Source of the DNA: Chryseobacterium sp.
GTDB taxonomy: Bacteria; Bacteroidota; Bacteroidia; Flavobacteriales; Weeksellaceae
DNA: 26,746 nt
Direction of reading: 5' to 3'
NCBI GenBank assembly: GCA_003248755.1
Contig: QFQW01000049.1
Span: 1-26,746, forward strand
The notes under the pieces were generated by a model. It worked only from the letters and a program-made list of their open reading frames with translations, had not been told where the DNA came from and did no database searches. Made by a program: the position numbers and the translations under genes. Shown in pieces: positions 6,744 through 14,769 of this stretch (within the stretch, counting starts at the first letter, position 1; the number at the start of each line of letters is the position of its first letter).

Positions 6744-7359
6744 ATTTTTTCACCTTGATTGTACAGCCAATTGCGACCGTTTTCTCTGTTTTGACAGGTT
6801 CATTTTTCAAAAGCTGGTTTACGGCATCCTGAACGTAGTAGTCAGAAACATCATTTGGATTTTCGTAGTTGTTGTCGATTGTTCCAATATATTTCACGAT
6901 GTTTTTTCCGTTTTCTTTTTTCAAAACGTAAACGTGAGGCGTTTTTGTAGCACCATAGATGGGATAGACTTTCTGACCTTCATCTACCAGATAAGGAAAT
7001 GTAAATCCTTTTTCCTTGGCTCTGGTCTGCATCTCTGCAAAACCATCCTGAGGCTGAACAGTCGGGTCATTTGGATTGATGGCAATCACGGGATAACCTT
7101 TGCCTTTGTACATTTTGTCCAGCGCAATGATTCTGTCTTCATACTTTTTCGCATACGGACAGTGGTTGCACGTAAAAACTACAATGAAGCCTTTTGCCGA
7201 TTTAAAATCACTCAGGGAAACCATGTTCCCGTCCACGTTTTTCAGTTTGAAATCTGTGGCTTCATCGCCAATTTGGTAACCGGAATTATAAATTGTGGTA
7301 AAACTCAATAATCCCAAAACCAGGATCAGTCCGAAAGAAAACCATTTTATTTTTTTCAT
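6742..7359 (-). CDS. Exported thioredoxin-like/redoxin-domain protein
   Basis: The 205-residue protein has a signal-like N-terminus (KKIKWFSFGLILVLGLLSF). An AhpC/TSA-redoxin fold follows, with the CNHCP motif at Cys64 and Cys67 in VFTCNHCPYAKKY, then FPYLVDEGQKV, ATKTPHVYVL and a C-terminal IGCTIK. The CNHCP motif is typical of a peroxiredoxin-like, thiol-disulfide protein group common in Bacteroidota; its substrate is not known. It starts 10 bases after the TlpA-like gene, so the two form an operon, probably an extracytoplasmic thiol-redox unit. A terminator follows at 6711-6743. Confidence 0.85.
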   Translation of the reverse strand: MKKIKWFSFGLILVLGLLSFTTIYNSGYQIGDEATDFKLKNVDGNMVSLSDFKSAKGFIVVFTCNHCPYAKKYEDRIIALDKMYKGKGYPVIAINPNDPTVQPQDGFAEMQTRAKEKGFTFPYLVDEGQKVYPIYGATKTPHVYVLKKENGKNIVKYIGTIDNNYENPNDVSDYYVQDAVNQLLKNEPVKTEKTVAIGCTIKVKK

Positions 7360-7369
7360 TTTAAATATT

Positions 7370-7861
7370 TTATAGATTATAATGTTTAGTAATTGCTGAT
7401 TCTAATTCTTCCAAAGACATTTCACCATTATTAAAGAATACTTTTTCGCCGTTTTTATAAAATAAAGTCACAGGAATCTCACCTTCCCAATCTTTCTGGA
7501 ATTTTGGAATCCAAGTATTCATTCGTTTGTTATCGTCCAAAACTACAACTTCTGCGTTCAGGTTTTTATTTTTGATGAAGTTGATGACTTTCTGTTTATC
7601 TCTCGCCATATCTAAAGAAACCAACAGCATTTTGAAATTCGGATTTTGAGAATATTTTTTATTTACTTCTATGAAATGAGGTAATTCTTTGACGCAAGGC
7701 GCACAAGTTGTTGCCCAGAAATTAACCACAACAAGTTTATCTTTTTCTTGACTAATGCGCTTTTCCAAGTCTTCATACTTAATCAAAGAAACTTCGGTTT
7801 GAACTTGTGCATTCATCAAAAAAGGAAAGATCAATAAGAGAAATTTTACTAAAGTCTTCAT
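7370..7861 (-). CDS. TlpA-family thiol-disulfide oxidoreductase
   Basis: I use ATG at 7861 because the two extra residues of the longer frame need a TTG. The 163-residue protein has a Sec signal peptide (MKTLVKFLLLIFPFLMNAQ, cleavage near 19) and a thioredoxin fold with the active site WATTCAPC (Cys53 and Cys56). A family-typical cis-proline loop, EIPVTLFY, is also present. TlpA/ResA-type proteins reduce or exchange disulfides outside the cytoplasm, for example in cytochrome c maturation; the target here is unknown. The redoxin gene follows in the same operon. Confidence 0.88.
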   Translation of the reverse strand: MKTLVKFLLLIFPFLMNAQVQTEVSLIKYEDLEKRISQEKDKLVVVNFWATTCAPCVKELPHFIEVNKKYSQNPNFKMLLVSLDMARDKQKVINFIKNKNLNAEVVVLDDNKRMNTWIPKFQKDWEGEIPVTLFYKNGEKVFFNNGEMSLEELESAITKHYNL

Positions 7862-7889
7862 ATTCAAATTTAAAAAATACTTTTGACTC

Positions 7890-7920
7890 TTGAATTAAAT
7901 TGTTCTAATGAATATCTTTG
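7890..7920 (+). promoter_or_regulatory. Promoter of the TonB-domain gene
   Basis: TTG at 7890-7892, 20 bases of spacer, and TATCTTTG at 7913-7920 match the Bacteroidota -33/-7 pattern. The start would be about 6 bases before the ATG at 7933, giving an almost leaderless mRNA. Confidence 0.6.
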
Positions 7921-7932
7921 GAAAAAATAACT

Positions 7933-8310
7933 ATGAAAAAATTATTACTGCTATTTGTCTTATTTTTTAGCATTCCGGCTTTTTCTCAAGACAAAAATGA
8001 AAACGAAGTCTTTGAAGCAGTCGATAAAGCGGCAACTTTTGAAGGTGGTATTTCGTCTTTCAGAAATGAATTTGCAAAAAATGTCAACATTAATAAAGTA
8101 CAGGGAAAAGGAACTTTTCGTACAGTCTTGACTTTTGTTGTAGAAAGAGATGGAACCATTTCTGATTTAAAAGCCAGCGGAGAAAATCAAAGCTTTAATG
8201 AACAAGCGGTAAAAGCAATCAAAAAGATAAAAACAAAATGGTCTCCGGCAAAAAAAGATGGAACCCCAGTAAGGTCAAGATTTAGATTTCCGGCCGCAGC
8301 TAATATTTAA
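7933..8310 (+). CDS. Periplasmic TonB C-terminal-domain protein
   Basis: I chose ATG 7933 over the TTG at 7918, which lies inside the -7 box. The 125-residue protein has a Sec signal (MKKLLLLFVLFFSIPAFSQ). A TonB C-terminal fold follows, with FRTVLTFVVERDGTISDLK, NEQAVKAIKKIK and WSPAKKDGTPVRSRFRFP. It has no transmembrane anchor and no Pro-rich spacer, so it cannot transmit ExbBD energy the way full TonB does. It may be a free periplasmic TonB-like domain that binds an outer-membrane protein, or an accessory to an unseen transporter. Standalone secreted domains of this kind are common in Bacteroidota. Confidence 0.82.
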   Translation: MKKLLLLFVLFFSIPAFSQDKNENEVFEAVDKAATFEGGISSFRNEFAKNVNINKVQGKGTFRTVLTFVVERDGTISDLKASGENQSFNEQAVKAIKKIKTKWSPAKKDGTPVRSRFRFPAAANI

Positions 8311-8364
8311 TAATAATTTTCGGTTTGATTTTTGAAAATAAAATTCTAACCAAATCTTATTGTT

Positions 8365-8547
8365 GTGAAAAAGCTATTATTTATTGGAGTATTATTGTCA
8401 TTAACAATTAGTTGCATCCCTGACAAAGACAAACGTGACAAGAGAAAACAAGACCACAGCGCAGAACATATGAGAAATCGTGGTGTGGATTCTGCAGCGG
8501 TTTCTTCACAGAAAAATACTGCGGATACAATTTCGAATAAGAAATAA
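8365..8547 (+). CDS. Small lipoprotein, about 60 aa, with GTG start
   Basis: The first usable start is GTG 8365. The short leader ends in the lipobox LTISC (Cys17), followed by a highly charged, Lys/Arg/Asp-rich tail. Nothing else is recognisable. TATTGTTG at 8358-8365, close to the -7 consensus, overlaps the start, so either the gene is almost leaderless or this box is chance. Its end lies 3 bases from the convergent mutS stop, with no terminator between them. Confidence 0.6.
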   Translation: MKKLLFIGVLLSLTISCIPDKDKRDKRKQDHSAEHMRNRGVDSAAVSSQKNTADTISNKK

Positions 8548-8550
8548 ATC

Positions 8551-11130
8551 TTATCGCCCAATCATCTTCTTAATCGAATTCAGTTTCATCAATGCTTCAA
8601 TCGGTGTCAAAGTATTGATGTCAATTTTCGTCAATTCTTCACGAATATTTTCAAGAACTGGGTCGTCTAATTGGAAAAACGAAAGCTGAAGATTTTCTTC
8701 GGTTACACGTTTTATTTTTTCACCGGAATCTTGTGTTGCTCTGCTGGATTCCAAAGTTTTAAGGATTTCATTCGCTCGATTGACTACTTTGGAAGGCATA
8801 CCTGCCAACTTCGCTACGTGAATACCGAAACTATGTTCACTTCCTCCGGAAATCAGTTTTCTGAGGAAAATAATATTACCTTTCGCCTCCTGGATGGAGA
8901 CGTGGAAATTCTTGACTCTTTCAAAGTTGACTGACATCTCATTCAGTTCGTGGTAATGCGTGGCGAATAAAGTTTTCGGCTGCGTCGGATGCTGATGAAG
9001 ATATTCTGCAATGGCCCAGGCAATGGAAACACCGTCGTAAGTGGAAGTTCCACGTCCGATTTCGTCCAACAAAATCAAACTTCTCTCCGAAATATTATTA
9101 AGGATATTCGCCGCTTCATTCATTTCCACCATAAAAGTTGATTCGCCGGCAGATAAATTATCTGTCGCACCAACTCTTGTAAAAATTTTGTCCAGAGTTC
9201 CAATCTCGGCGTGTTTTGCAGGAACAAAACTTCCGATCTGAGCCAGCAAAGAAATGATTGCTGTTTGTCTCAGAATTGCAGATTTACCCGCCATATTCGG
9301 TCCGGTTACCATTATGATTTGTTGAGAATCTCTATCCAGAAAAACATCATTAGGAATATAAGATTCACCAAGCGGTAAAGATTTTTCAATGATTGGGTGT
9401 CGTCCTTCCTGAATATCAATCGAGAAAGAATCGTTCAGAATCGGTTTTGTATAATTATCTTCAACAGACAAATCTGACAGGCCGACTGCGCAATCTAATT
9501 CGCCAATCAATTTTGAATTTTCCTGTAATTGGTCAATATAAATCAAAACATTTTCACAGACACTCCTGTAAAGTTCCAATTCTAATTTGCCAATTTTTTC
9601 TTCAGCGCCAAGAATTTGATTTTCATATTCCTTCAGCTCTTCGGTAATGTAACGTTCTGCGTTTACCAAAGTCTGTTTACGAATCCAATCCTCAGGAACT
9701 TTATCTTTATGCGTATTTCTAACCTCGATATAATATCCGAAAACCCCATTGAAATCAATTTTCAAACTCGAGATTCCTGTTCTTTCGATTTCACGCTGGC
9801 ACATTTCGTCCAAGAAACCGCGACCTTTGCTTTGCAGATTTCTCAAATGGTCCAATTCTTCCGAGATTCCTTCTTTGATGACATTTCCTTTGTTGATGTT
9901 GACAGGAAGTTCATCATTCAAATGATTTTTGATGAATTCAATTAATTCCTCAAGATTGATGAAAGGGTCAATCCAAGCCAGAACATCCGGAAATCTCAGA
10001 AGATGTTTTCTGATTTCATTAATATTAATGATGCTTTGACGGAGATAACCTAATTCTTTCGGTGAAATCTTTTCAGCTGCTAATTTTCCAATTAATCTAT
10101 CTAAATCCGAAATTCCTTTTAATAAATCTTTGATATCATATTTCAAAGAATCTTCCTTGTTAAGAAATTCAATCAGGTTCAATCTTCTGTTGATGTCTCC
10201 GATATTTTTCAAAGGAAGGATCAAACGTCTTCTCAACAATCTTCCGCCCATTGGCGTAGACGTTTTATCGATAATATCAAGAAGCGATTTTCCCTGATGG
10301 TTGGCAGAATAAACAATTTCGAGATTCCTCAATGTGAAGTTGTCCATCATCAGATAATCATCCTGCGGAATGACCTGAATCTTTGTAATGTGTTGTAAAA
10401 GTGCATGATGCGTGTCTTCTACCAAATATGCAAAGATTGCTCCTGCTGCTGTGATTCCCAGTTTATGTTCCTCTATTCCAAAACCTTTCAAAGATTGAGT
10501 TTTGAAATGTGAAGTCAGTTTTTCGTAAGCATAAGGATATTTGAACGCCCAATCTTCCAGCTTGAAAACATTTTTATTTCTCAGCTGATTAGGAATTTCC
10601 GAAGTCCTTTGATAGATAATTTCGCTCGGGTCAAATGTGTGAACGATGTGAAGTAATTTTTCAAGATTTCCTTCACTTACAAGGAATTCCCCCGTTGAAA
10701 CATCCACAAGTGCCATTCCGTATTTTTCTTTTTCCTTATGAAGAGAAAGCAGGAAATTGTTTTTCTTGGAAGTCAGAACCTGGTCATTGAAAGTAACTCC
10801 CGGAGTTACTAATTCTGTAACACCTCGTTTTACAATTCCTTTGACGGATTTTGGGTCTTCCAACTGATCACAGATCGCAACACGCATTCCTGCCCTTACC
10901 AACTTTGGGAGATAAGAATCCACGGAATGATGCGGAAATCCGGCCAGCTCGATGTGACCTTCGCCATTGGCTCTTTTGGTGAGAACAATCCCAAGAATCT
11001 GCGATGTTTTTATCGCATCCTGTCCAAAAGTTTCGTAGAAATCTCCAACACGAAATAGCAATAATGCATCAGGATATCTAGCCTTGATAGTGTTGTATTG
11101 CGTCATTAACGGAGTTTCTTTCTTTGCCAA
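8551..11130 (-). CDS. mutS: DNA mismatch repair ATPase MutS
   Basis: MutS dimers bind mismatches and, with MutL, trigger strand-specific repair. The 859-residue protein has the mismatch-reading N-domain with the Phe-x-Glu finger (FYETF, about 32-36), a connector and lever/clamp region, and a C-terminal ABC ATPase. In that ATPase, Walker A GPNMAGKS sits at about 610-617, LILLDEIGRGTSTYDG at about 685-700, and ATHYHEL follows. The start is TTG at 11130; no in-frame ATG occurs before the upstream stop. The residues it adds (AKKETPLM) match the usual N-terminus of relatives, so the TTG start is better than ATG at residue 9. The gene stands alone and ends 3 bases from the convergent lipoprotein gene. 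Confidence 0.95.
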   Translation of the reverse strand: MAKKETPLMTQYNTIKARYPDALLLFRVGDFYETFGQDAIKTSQILGIVLTKRANGEGHIELAGFPHHSVDSYLPKLVRAGMRVAICDQLEDPKSVKGIVKRGVTELVTPGVTFNDQVLTSKKNNFLLSLHKEKEKYGMALVDVSTGEFLVSEGNLEKLLHIVHTFDPSEIIYQRTSEIPNQLRNKNVFKLEDWAFKYPYAYEKLTSHFKTQSLKGFGIEEHKLGITAAGAIFAYLVEDTHHALLQHITKIQVIPQDDYLMMDNFTLRNLEIVYSANHQGKSLLDIIDKTSTPMGGRLLRRRLILPLKNIGDINRRLNLIEFLNKEDSLKYDIKDLLKGISDLDRLIGKLAAEKISPKELGYLRQSIININEIRKHLLRFPDVLAWIDPFINLEELIEFIKNHLNDELPVNINKGNVIKEGISEELDHLRNLQSKGRGFLDEMCQREIERTGISSLKIDFNGVFGYYIEVRNTHKDKVPEDWIRKQTLVNAERYITEELKEYENQILGAEEKIGKLELELYRSVCENVLIYIDQLQENSKLIGELDCAVGLSDLSVEDNYTKPILNDSFSIDIQEGRHPIIEKSLPLGESYIPNDVFLDRDSQQIIMVTGPNMAGKSAILRQTAIISLLAQIGSFVPAKHAEIGTLDKIFTRVGATDNLSAGESTFMVEMNEAANILNNISERSLILLDEIGRGTSTYDGVSIAWAIAEYLHQHPTQPKTLFATHYHELNEMSVNFERVKNFHVSIQEAKGNIIFLRKLISGGSEHSFGIHVAKLAGMPSKVVNRANEILKTLESSRATQDSGEKIKRVTEENLQLSFFQLDDPVLENIREELTKIDINTLTPIEALMKLNSIKKMIGR

Positions 11131-11284
11131 TTTTCTGAATTTTAGAAGCGCTAAAATACGAAATTAATTCAGAGAATACTTCTTAATAAAAGTTGGACGT
11201 CTTGGTTTTTTTAATAATTTGTTTGTAAAATTTTCGAAAAATGAGATTCCTCAAAAGAAAATTAAAAATAATCCGTTTAATTCT

Positions 11285-11292
11285 TAAATTTG
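11285..11292 (+). promoter_or_regulatory. -7 box almost touching the lipoprotein start
   Basis: TAAATTTG matches TAnnTTTG and ends only 4 bases before the ATG at 11297. Transcription would start at or next to the A of the ATG, so the mRNA is probably leaderless. No -33 box is evident. Confidence 0.5.
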
Positions 11293-11296
11293 GCTA

Positions 11297-11812
11297 ATGA
11301 AAAAATATTTTTACCTATTTATATTGTCAATTTCTCTGATAAGCTGCTACACTTACAAGGTTAGTACAGACAATGATGATACAAAGCCAAGCAAAAATGA
11401 GCCACGAAGCAAAGGTGAACAAGGTGTAAAATCCAATGAACAATTTGCCGTTAGGTCTTTTGCAGATAATCAGGCAAATATTGCATCTGTAGCGTCTAAA
11501 GGACCAAGAAATCTCAAACCGGAGAAAGATAAAAAGCCCAATCCAACAACTGTCCAAGAAAAGCTGGAGATTAATAAATACTTTAAAATTGAAGTGGACG
11601 GAAGATCATATAAGATACAGGTAGATAAATGGGAAAGTGATACTTTGGTTGCACATGTAATCCATAAACCTAAAAAGATTTTAAAGTTTCATAAAAATCA
11701 GATTGACCAGTCGACTATTGCAGAAAGACGATTTTCTCAACCAACTGCTGATATCATTACAGTCCTTGTATATGCTGGTATTGGTGTAGGAATTTGGTCT
11801 TTAGTTCGGTAA
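11297..11812 (+). CDS. Unknown lipoprotein with C-terminal membrane segment
   Basis: The 171-residue protein has a lipoprotein signal (MKKYFYLFILSISLISC, lipobox LISC, Cys17). A Lys/Asn/Pro-rich spacer follows (18-90), then a beta-rich segment (KIEVDGRSYKIQVDKWE, then HKPKKILKFHKNQ), and a hydrophobic C-terminal helix (ADIITVLVYAGIGVGIWSLV) that may span a membrane. No domain family is recognised. It could bridge the envelope between a lipid-anchored N-terminus and a membrane-embedded C-terminus. A terminator follows 42 bases later. Confidence 0.75.
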   Translation: MKKYFYLFILSISLISCYTYKVSTDNDDTKPSKNEPRSKGEQGVKSNEQFAVRSFADNQANIASVASKGPRNLKPEKDKKPNPTTVQEKLEINKYFKIEVDGRSYKIQVDKWESDTLVAHVIHKPKKILKFHKNQIDQSTIAERRFSQPTADIITVLVYAGIGVGIWSLVR

Positions 11813-11854
11813 AAGAAAAATGTTTTTGTTTTTATAAAACTGCTATAAATCATA

Positions 11855-11882
11855 AAGCCGCATTATTTTGCGGCTTATTTTT
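11855..11882 (+). terminator. Rho-independent terminator after the 11297-11812 lipoprotein
   Basis: AAGCCGCA (11855-11862) pairs perfectly with TGCGGCTT (11869-11876) across a 6-base loop, followed by ATTTTTTT. The GC-rich 8-bp stem is strong. Confidence 0.85.
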
Positions 11883-12049
11883 TGATAATCAGCGGAGGTT
11901 TGAACATTTGTTTAATTTTAAATCGAAATTATTCATATTATCTTTCAAAAATTATTTATAGTTAGTCCAAATAACCTCATATTTGTAATGCAAACTATAA
12001 CCATATAATATTTAAAATAAAAGTTTGATTAAAATCTATCCATATCCAA

Positions 12050-13459
12050 ATGAAGGTTGAACAAATATATACAGGCTGTCTTGCGCAAGGTGCGTATTAC
12101 ATTGTTTCCGAAAATGAAGCGGCAATTATTGATCCTTTGAGAGAAGTGAGACCTTATCTTGAGCGTTTGGAAAAGGATAAAGTTAAACTCAAATATATTT
12201 TTGAGACTCATTTTCACGCAGATTTTGTTTCGGGACATTTGGATCTGTCTAAGAAAACTAATGCGCCGATTGTTTTCGGACCTACTGCAAAACCAGATTT
12301 TGAAGCGATTATTGCAGAAGATAGTCAGGTTTTTGAAGTTGGAAAAATTAAAATTAAAGTTCTTCACACGCCAGGACATACTTTGGAGAGTTCAACTTTT
12401 CTTTTGATTGATGAAGATGGAAAAGAAACAGCTATTTTCTCCGGTGATACGTTGTTTTTAGGTGATGTTGGAAGACCGGATTTAGCTCAGAAAGCTGGCG
12501 AAATCACTGAAAAAGATTTGGCAGGAATGCTTTACGAAAGTCTCCAAAGCAAGATTTTACCTTTGGATGATTCGATTACGGTTTATCCGGCTCACGGTGC
12601 TGGTTCTGCCTGCGGAAAAAATATGCAGAAAGAGACGGTAGACACTTTGGGAAATCAGAAAAGAACAAATTATGCCTTGAATCAACCTGATAAGGAATCT
12701 TTTATCAATGAAGTTCTCGACGGGTTAACTGCACCTCCAAAATATTTCGGTATGAATGTCGCCATGAACAAAGGTGGCTACGAAAGTTTTGACAAAGTTC
12801 TGAAAAAAGGAAATAACCCATTGTCTGTAGAAGATTTTGAAACGGCAGCCGAAGAAACCGGAGCTTTGATTTTGGATACAAGAAGTGCTGCGGTTTTTCA
12901 TAAAGGTTTTGTTCCGAATTCTATCAATATCGGAATCAAAGGCGATTTTGCACCTTGGGTTGGAGCAATGATTGTGGATGTTCAGCAACCGATTCTTTTG
13001 GTTTCTGATGAAGGAACAGAAGAAGAAGTCATAACGAGATTAAGCAGAGTAGGATTTGATAATGTTTTAGGATTTTTGGACGGTAGTTTTGAAGCTTGGA
13101 AAAACTCTGCAAAAGAAACTGACGAAATCAGAAGAATATCGGTGGAAGAATTTGCTAATGAATTTTCTGAAAATGTGAAAGTTATCGACGTGAGAAAAGA
13201 AACAGAATACGAGGCTGAACATCTCGATGAAGCTTATAGCAAACCTTTGGCTTATATCAATGATTGGGTGAATTCTTTAGATAATTCTGAACATTTTTAT
13301 ATTCATTGTGCTGGAGGTTACAGAAGTATGATTGCGGCAAGTATTTTGCAGTCAAGAGGTTATAGGAATTTCACTGAGATTGATGGCGGGTTCAATGCAA
13401 TCAAGAAAACAGAGAAATTTCCATTGAGCAATTTTGTTTGTCAAAGTAAAACTTTGTAG
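12050..13459 (+). CDS. MBL-fold persulfide dioxygenase/rhodanese fusion (CstB-like)
   Basis: This cytosolic enzyme of 469 residues has three parts. The first is a metallo-beta-lactamase domain (1 to about 240) with THFHAD, LHTPGH, SGDTLF and PAHGAGS. Candidate metal ligands by analogy with ETHE1 persulfide dioxygenases are His54, His110 and Asp133. The second is a rhodanese domain (about 255-350) with DTRSA but Ser319 (LLVSDEG) where the catalytic Cys should be, so it is probably inactive. The third is an active-looking rhodanese (about 362-455) with Cys420 in HCAGGYRS. This three-part plan matches CstB of Staphylococcus, which oxidises persulfides to sulfite and makes thiosulfate. A thioredoxin gene follows. 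An inverted repeat, TATAGTT/AACTATA (11957-11999), upstream might be an operator. Confidence 0.9.
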   Translation: MKVEQIYTGCLAQGAYYIVSENEAAIIDPLREVRPYLERLEKDKVKLKYIFETHFHADFVSGHLDLSKKTNAPIVFGPTAKPDFEAIIAEDSQVFEVGKIKIKVLHTPGHTLESSTFLLIDEDGKETAIFSGDTLFLGDVGRPDLAQKAGEITEKDLAGMLYESLQSKILPLDDSITVYPAHGAGSACGKNMQKETVDTLGNQKRTNYALNQPDKESFINEVLDGLTAPPKYFGMNVAMNKGGYESFDKVLKKGNNPLSVEDFETAAEETGALILDTRSAAVFHKGFVPNSINIGIKGDFAPWVGAMIVDVQQPILLVSDEGTEEEVITRLSRVGFDNVLGFLDGSFEAWKNSAKETDEIRRISVEEFANEFSENVKVIDVRKETEYEAEHLDEAYSKPLAYINDWVNSLDNSEHFYIHCAGGYRSMIAASILQSRGYRNFTEIDGGFNAIKKTEKFPLSNFVCQSKTL

Positions 13460-13474
13460 AATTAAAAAGGCTTT

Positions 13475-13541
13475 CCTTCGTCAAACTTAGGCTCAGCCTG
13501 ACAATGCAGAATTTTGTCACTCTGAGGCTTTCGAAGAGTCT
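13475..13541. repeat. Intergenic inverted repeat of the TGTCA...CTGAG type
   Basis: CTCAGCCTGACAA (13492-13504) and TTGTCACTCTGAG (13514-13526) match at 11 of 13 bases when inverted. Flanks CCTTCG and CGAAGAG are also related. This resembles the many intergenic repeats of flavobacterial genomes. It lies between two co-oriented genes and could form an mRNA hairpin. A degenerate run of TCTAATATCTA-like units continues to the thioredoxin ATG. Confidence 0.6.
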
Positions 13542-13575
13542 AATATCTAAAACCTAACTTCTAATATCTAGTAAA

Positions 13576-13878
13576 ATGTCACAAAAATTTCAAGAATTAA
13601 TTCAATCCGAGCGTCCTGTTCTTATTGATTTTTTTGCCACTTGGTGTCAGCCTTGTAAAGTTCAGTCTTCTGTTTTGAATTCTGTAAAAGAGCAGGTTGG
13701 CGAAAAAGCAAGAATTGTAAAAATTGACGTTGACCAATTTCCTTCGATTGCATCAGAAAATGGTGTTCGTGGCGTTCCGACTTTAGCGATTTTCAAAAAT
13801 GGAGAATTGCTTTGGAAAGAAAGTGGTGTTCATGATGTTAATTCTTTGGTTGGGTTGCTGGAAAATTACTCTAATTAA
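13576..13878 (+). CDS. Thioredoxin
   Basis: A 100-residue single-domain cytosolic thioredoxin with active site WCQPC (Cys24 and Cys27) in FFATWCQPCK, conserved RGVPTLAIFKNGE with the cis-Pro loop, and normal family length. It lies 116 bases downstream of the persulfide dioxygenase/rhodanese gene. It is probably the reductant that strips persulfide sulfur from the rhodanese or keeps its Cys reduced. An inverted repeat at 13475-13541 lies between the two genes, so co-transcription is likely but not shown. It is not the main housekeeping thioredoxin by any visible criterion. Confidence 0.9.
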   Translation: MSQKFQELIQSERPVLIDFFATWCQPCKVQSSVLNSVKEQVGEKARIVKIDVDQFPSIASENGVRGVPTLAIFKNGELLWKESGVHDVNSLVGLLENYSN

Positions 13879-13898
13879 AAATAAAAAACATAAAGTTG

Positions 13899-13958
13899 GT
13901 CATTCCGTAGGAATCTCAACAAATACAAATTTAACCGTTTAGATTCCTACGGAATGAC
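13899..13958. repeat. Intergenic 18-bp perfect inverted repeat
   Basis: GTCATTCCGTAGGAATCT (13899-13916) and AGATTCCTACGGAATGAC (13941-13958) are exact reverse complements with a 24-base spacer. The element sits between the convergent thioredoxin and nitrilase genes, where it could act as a bidirectional terminator. It differs in sequence from every other repeat in the window. Confidence 0.75.
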
Positions 13959-13974
13959 AAATATTGTGAAATAA

Positions 13975-14742
13975 TTATTTGTTATAAATTATTTCAAACT
14001 CATCCCTTTCCTTCAAAAAAGGAAACTTATTTCGGAATTCTTTCAACTCTTCTAAGTTCCACTCAGTTATGATGAGGTTGTTTTTTCGTTCGGAGATTTC
14101 TCGTCCGTCTGGAAAATAGACTAATGAACTTTCCTCATATTCAAAATTATAACCGTCTGTTCCAATTCTATTTAATCCAAAAAGGAAAGCCTGATTTTCA
14201 ATTGAACGTGCTTTTAAAAGTGATTTCCAGGCTTCAACTCTTGATTTGGGCCAATTCGCAACGTATAAAACGGCATCATAATCATTTTGATTTCTCGAAA
14301 ATACCGGAAATCGCAAATCAAAGCAAACCTGCAAAAGAATCTTAAATCCTTTGTAATCAATGATTTTTCGTTCTGTTCCTGCAGTATAAATTTTGTCTTC
14401 TCCGGAATAAGAAAACAAATGTCTTTTGTCATAATATTCAAAACTTCCATCTGGAAAAACAAAATAAAATCGATTATAGAATTTTCCATTTTCTTCTAAG
14501 GAAACACTTCCTGCAACTGCCGAATTTTTGCTTTTGGCAAAGGATTTCATCCAAGTTAAAGTTTCCAAATTTCTATCTGCAACTTCTTCGGCTTCCATAC
14601 AGAATCCGGTAGAAAACATCTCTGGTAAAAGAAATAAATCCGCTTCAACGGAACTAAATTCTTCTTCAATTTGTTTAAAGTTTTGTTCCCTGTTTTTCCA
14701 AGAAATATCGAGATTGAGACCAGCAATTTTAAGTGTTGACAT
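13975..14742 (-). CDS. Omega-amidase/nitrilase family amidohydrolase
   Basis: The 255-residue protein has the full nitrilase Glu-Lys-Cys triad: Glu41 (LLPEMF), Lys106 (YYDKRHLF) and Cys140 (LLQVCFDLRFP). It also has FNRIG-like and SSLVYFPDGR segments typical of the YafV/omega-amidase branch. Enzymes of this branch hydrolyse alpha-ketoglutaramate or alpha-ketosuccinamate, or repair deaminated glutathione. The exact substrate here is not determined by sequence. It is cytosolic, with no signal peptide. Its start ATG at 14742 faces the repeat-rich gap 14743-15087. It is convergent with the thioredoxin gene and has no operon partner. Confidence 0.88.
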   Translation of the reverse strand: MSTLKIAGLNLDISWKNREQNFKQIEEEFSSVEADLFLLPEMFSTGFCMEAEEVADRNLETLTWMKSFAKSKNSAVAGSVSLEENGKFYNRFYFVFPDGSFEYYDKRHLFSYSGEDKIYTAGTERKIIDYKGFKILLQVCFDLRFPVFSRNQNDYDAVLYVANWPKSRVEAWKSLLKARSIENQAFLFGLNRIGTDGYNFEYEESSLVYFPDGREISERKNNLIITEWNLEELKEFRNKFPFLKERDEFEIIYNK

Positions 14743-14769
14743 ACTTCGAAAGTTTGTTGCAATTTATGA

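Noticed and set aside
13475..13958. The repeats around thioredoxin as a CRISPR array
   Set aside because: They are single inverted pairs of different sequence, with no regularly spaced identical direct repeats.
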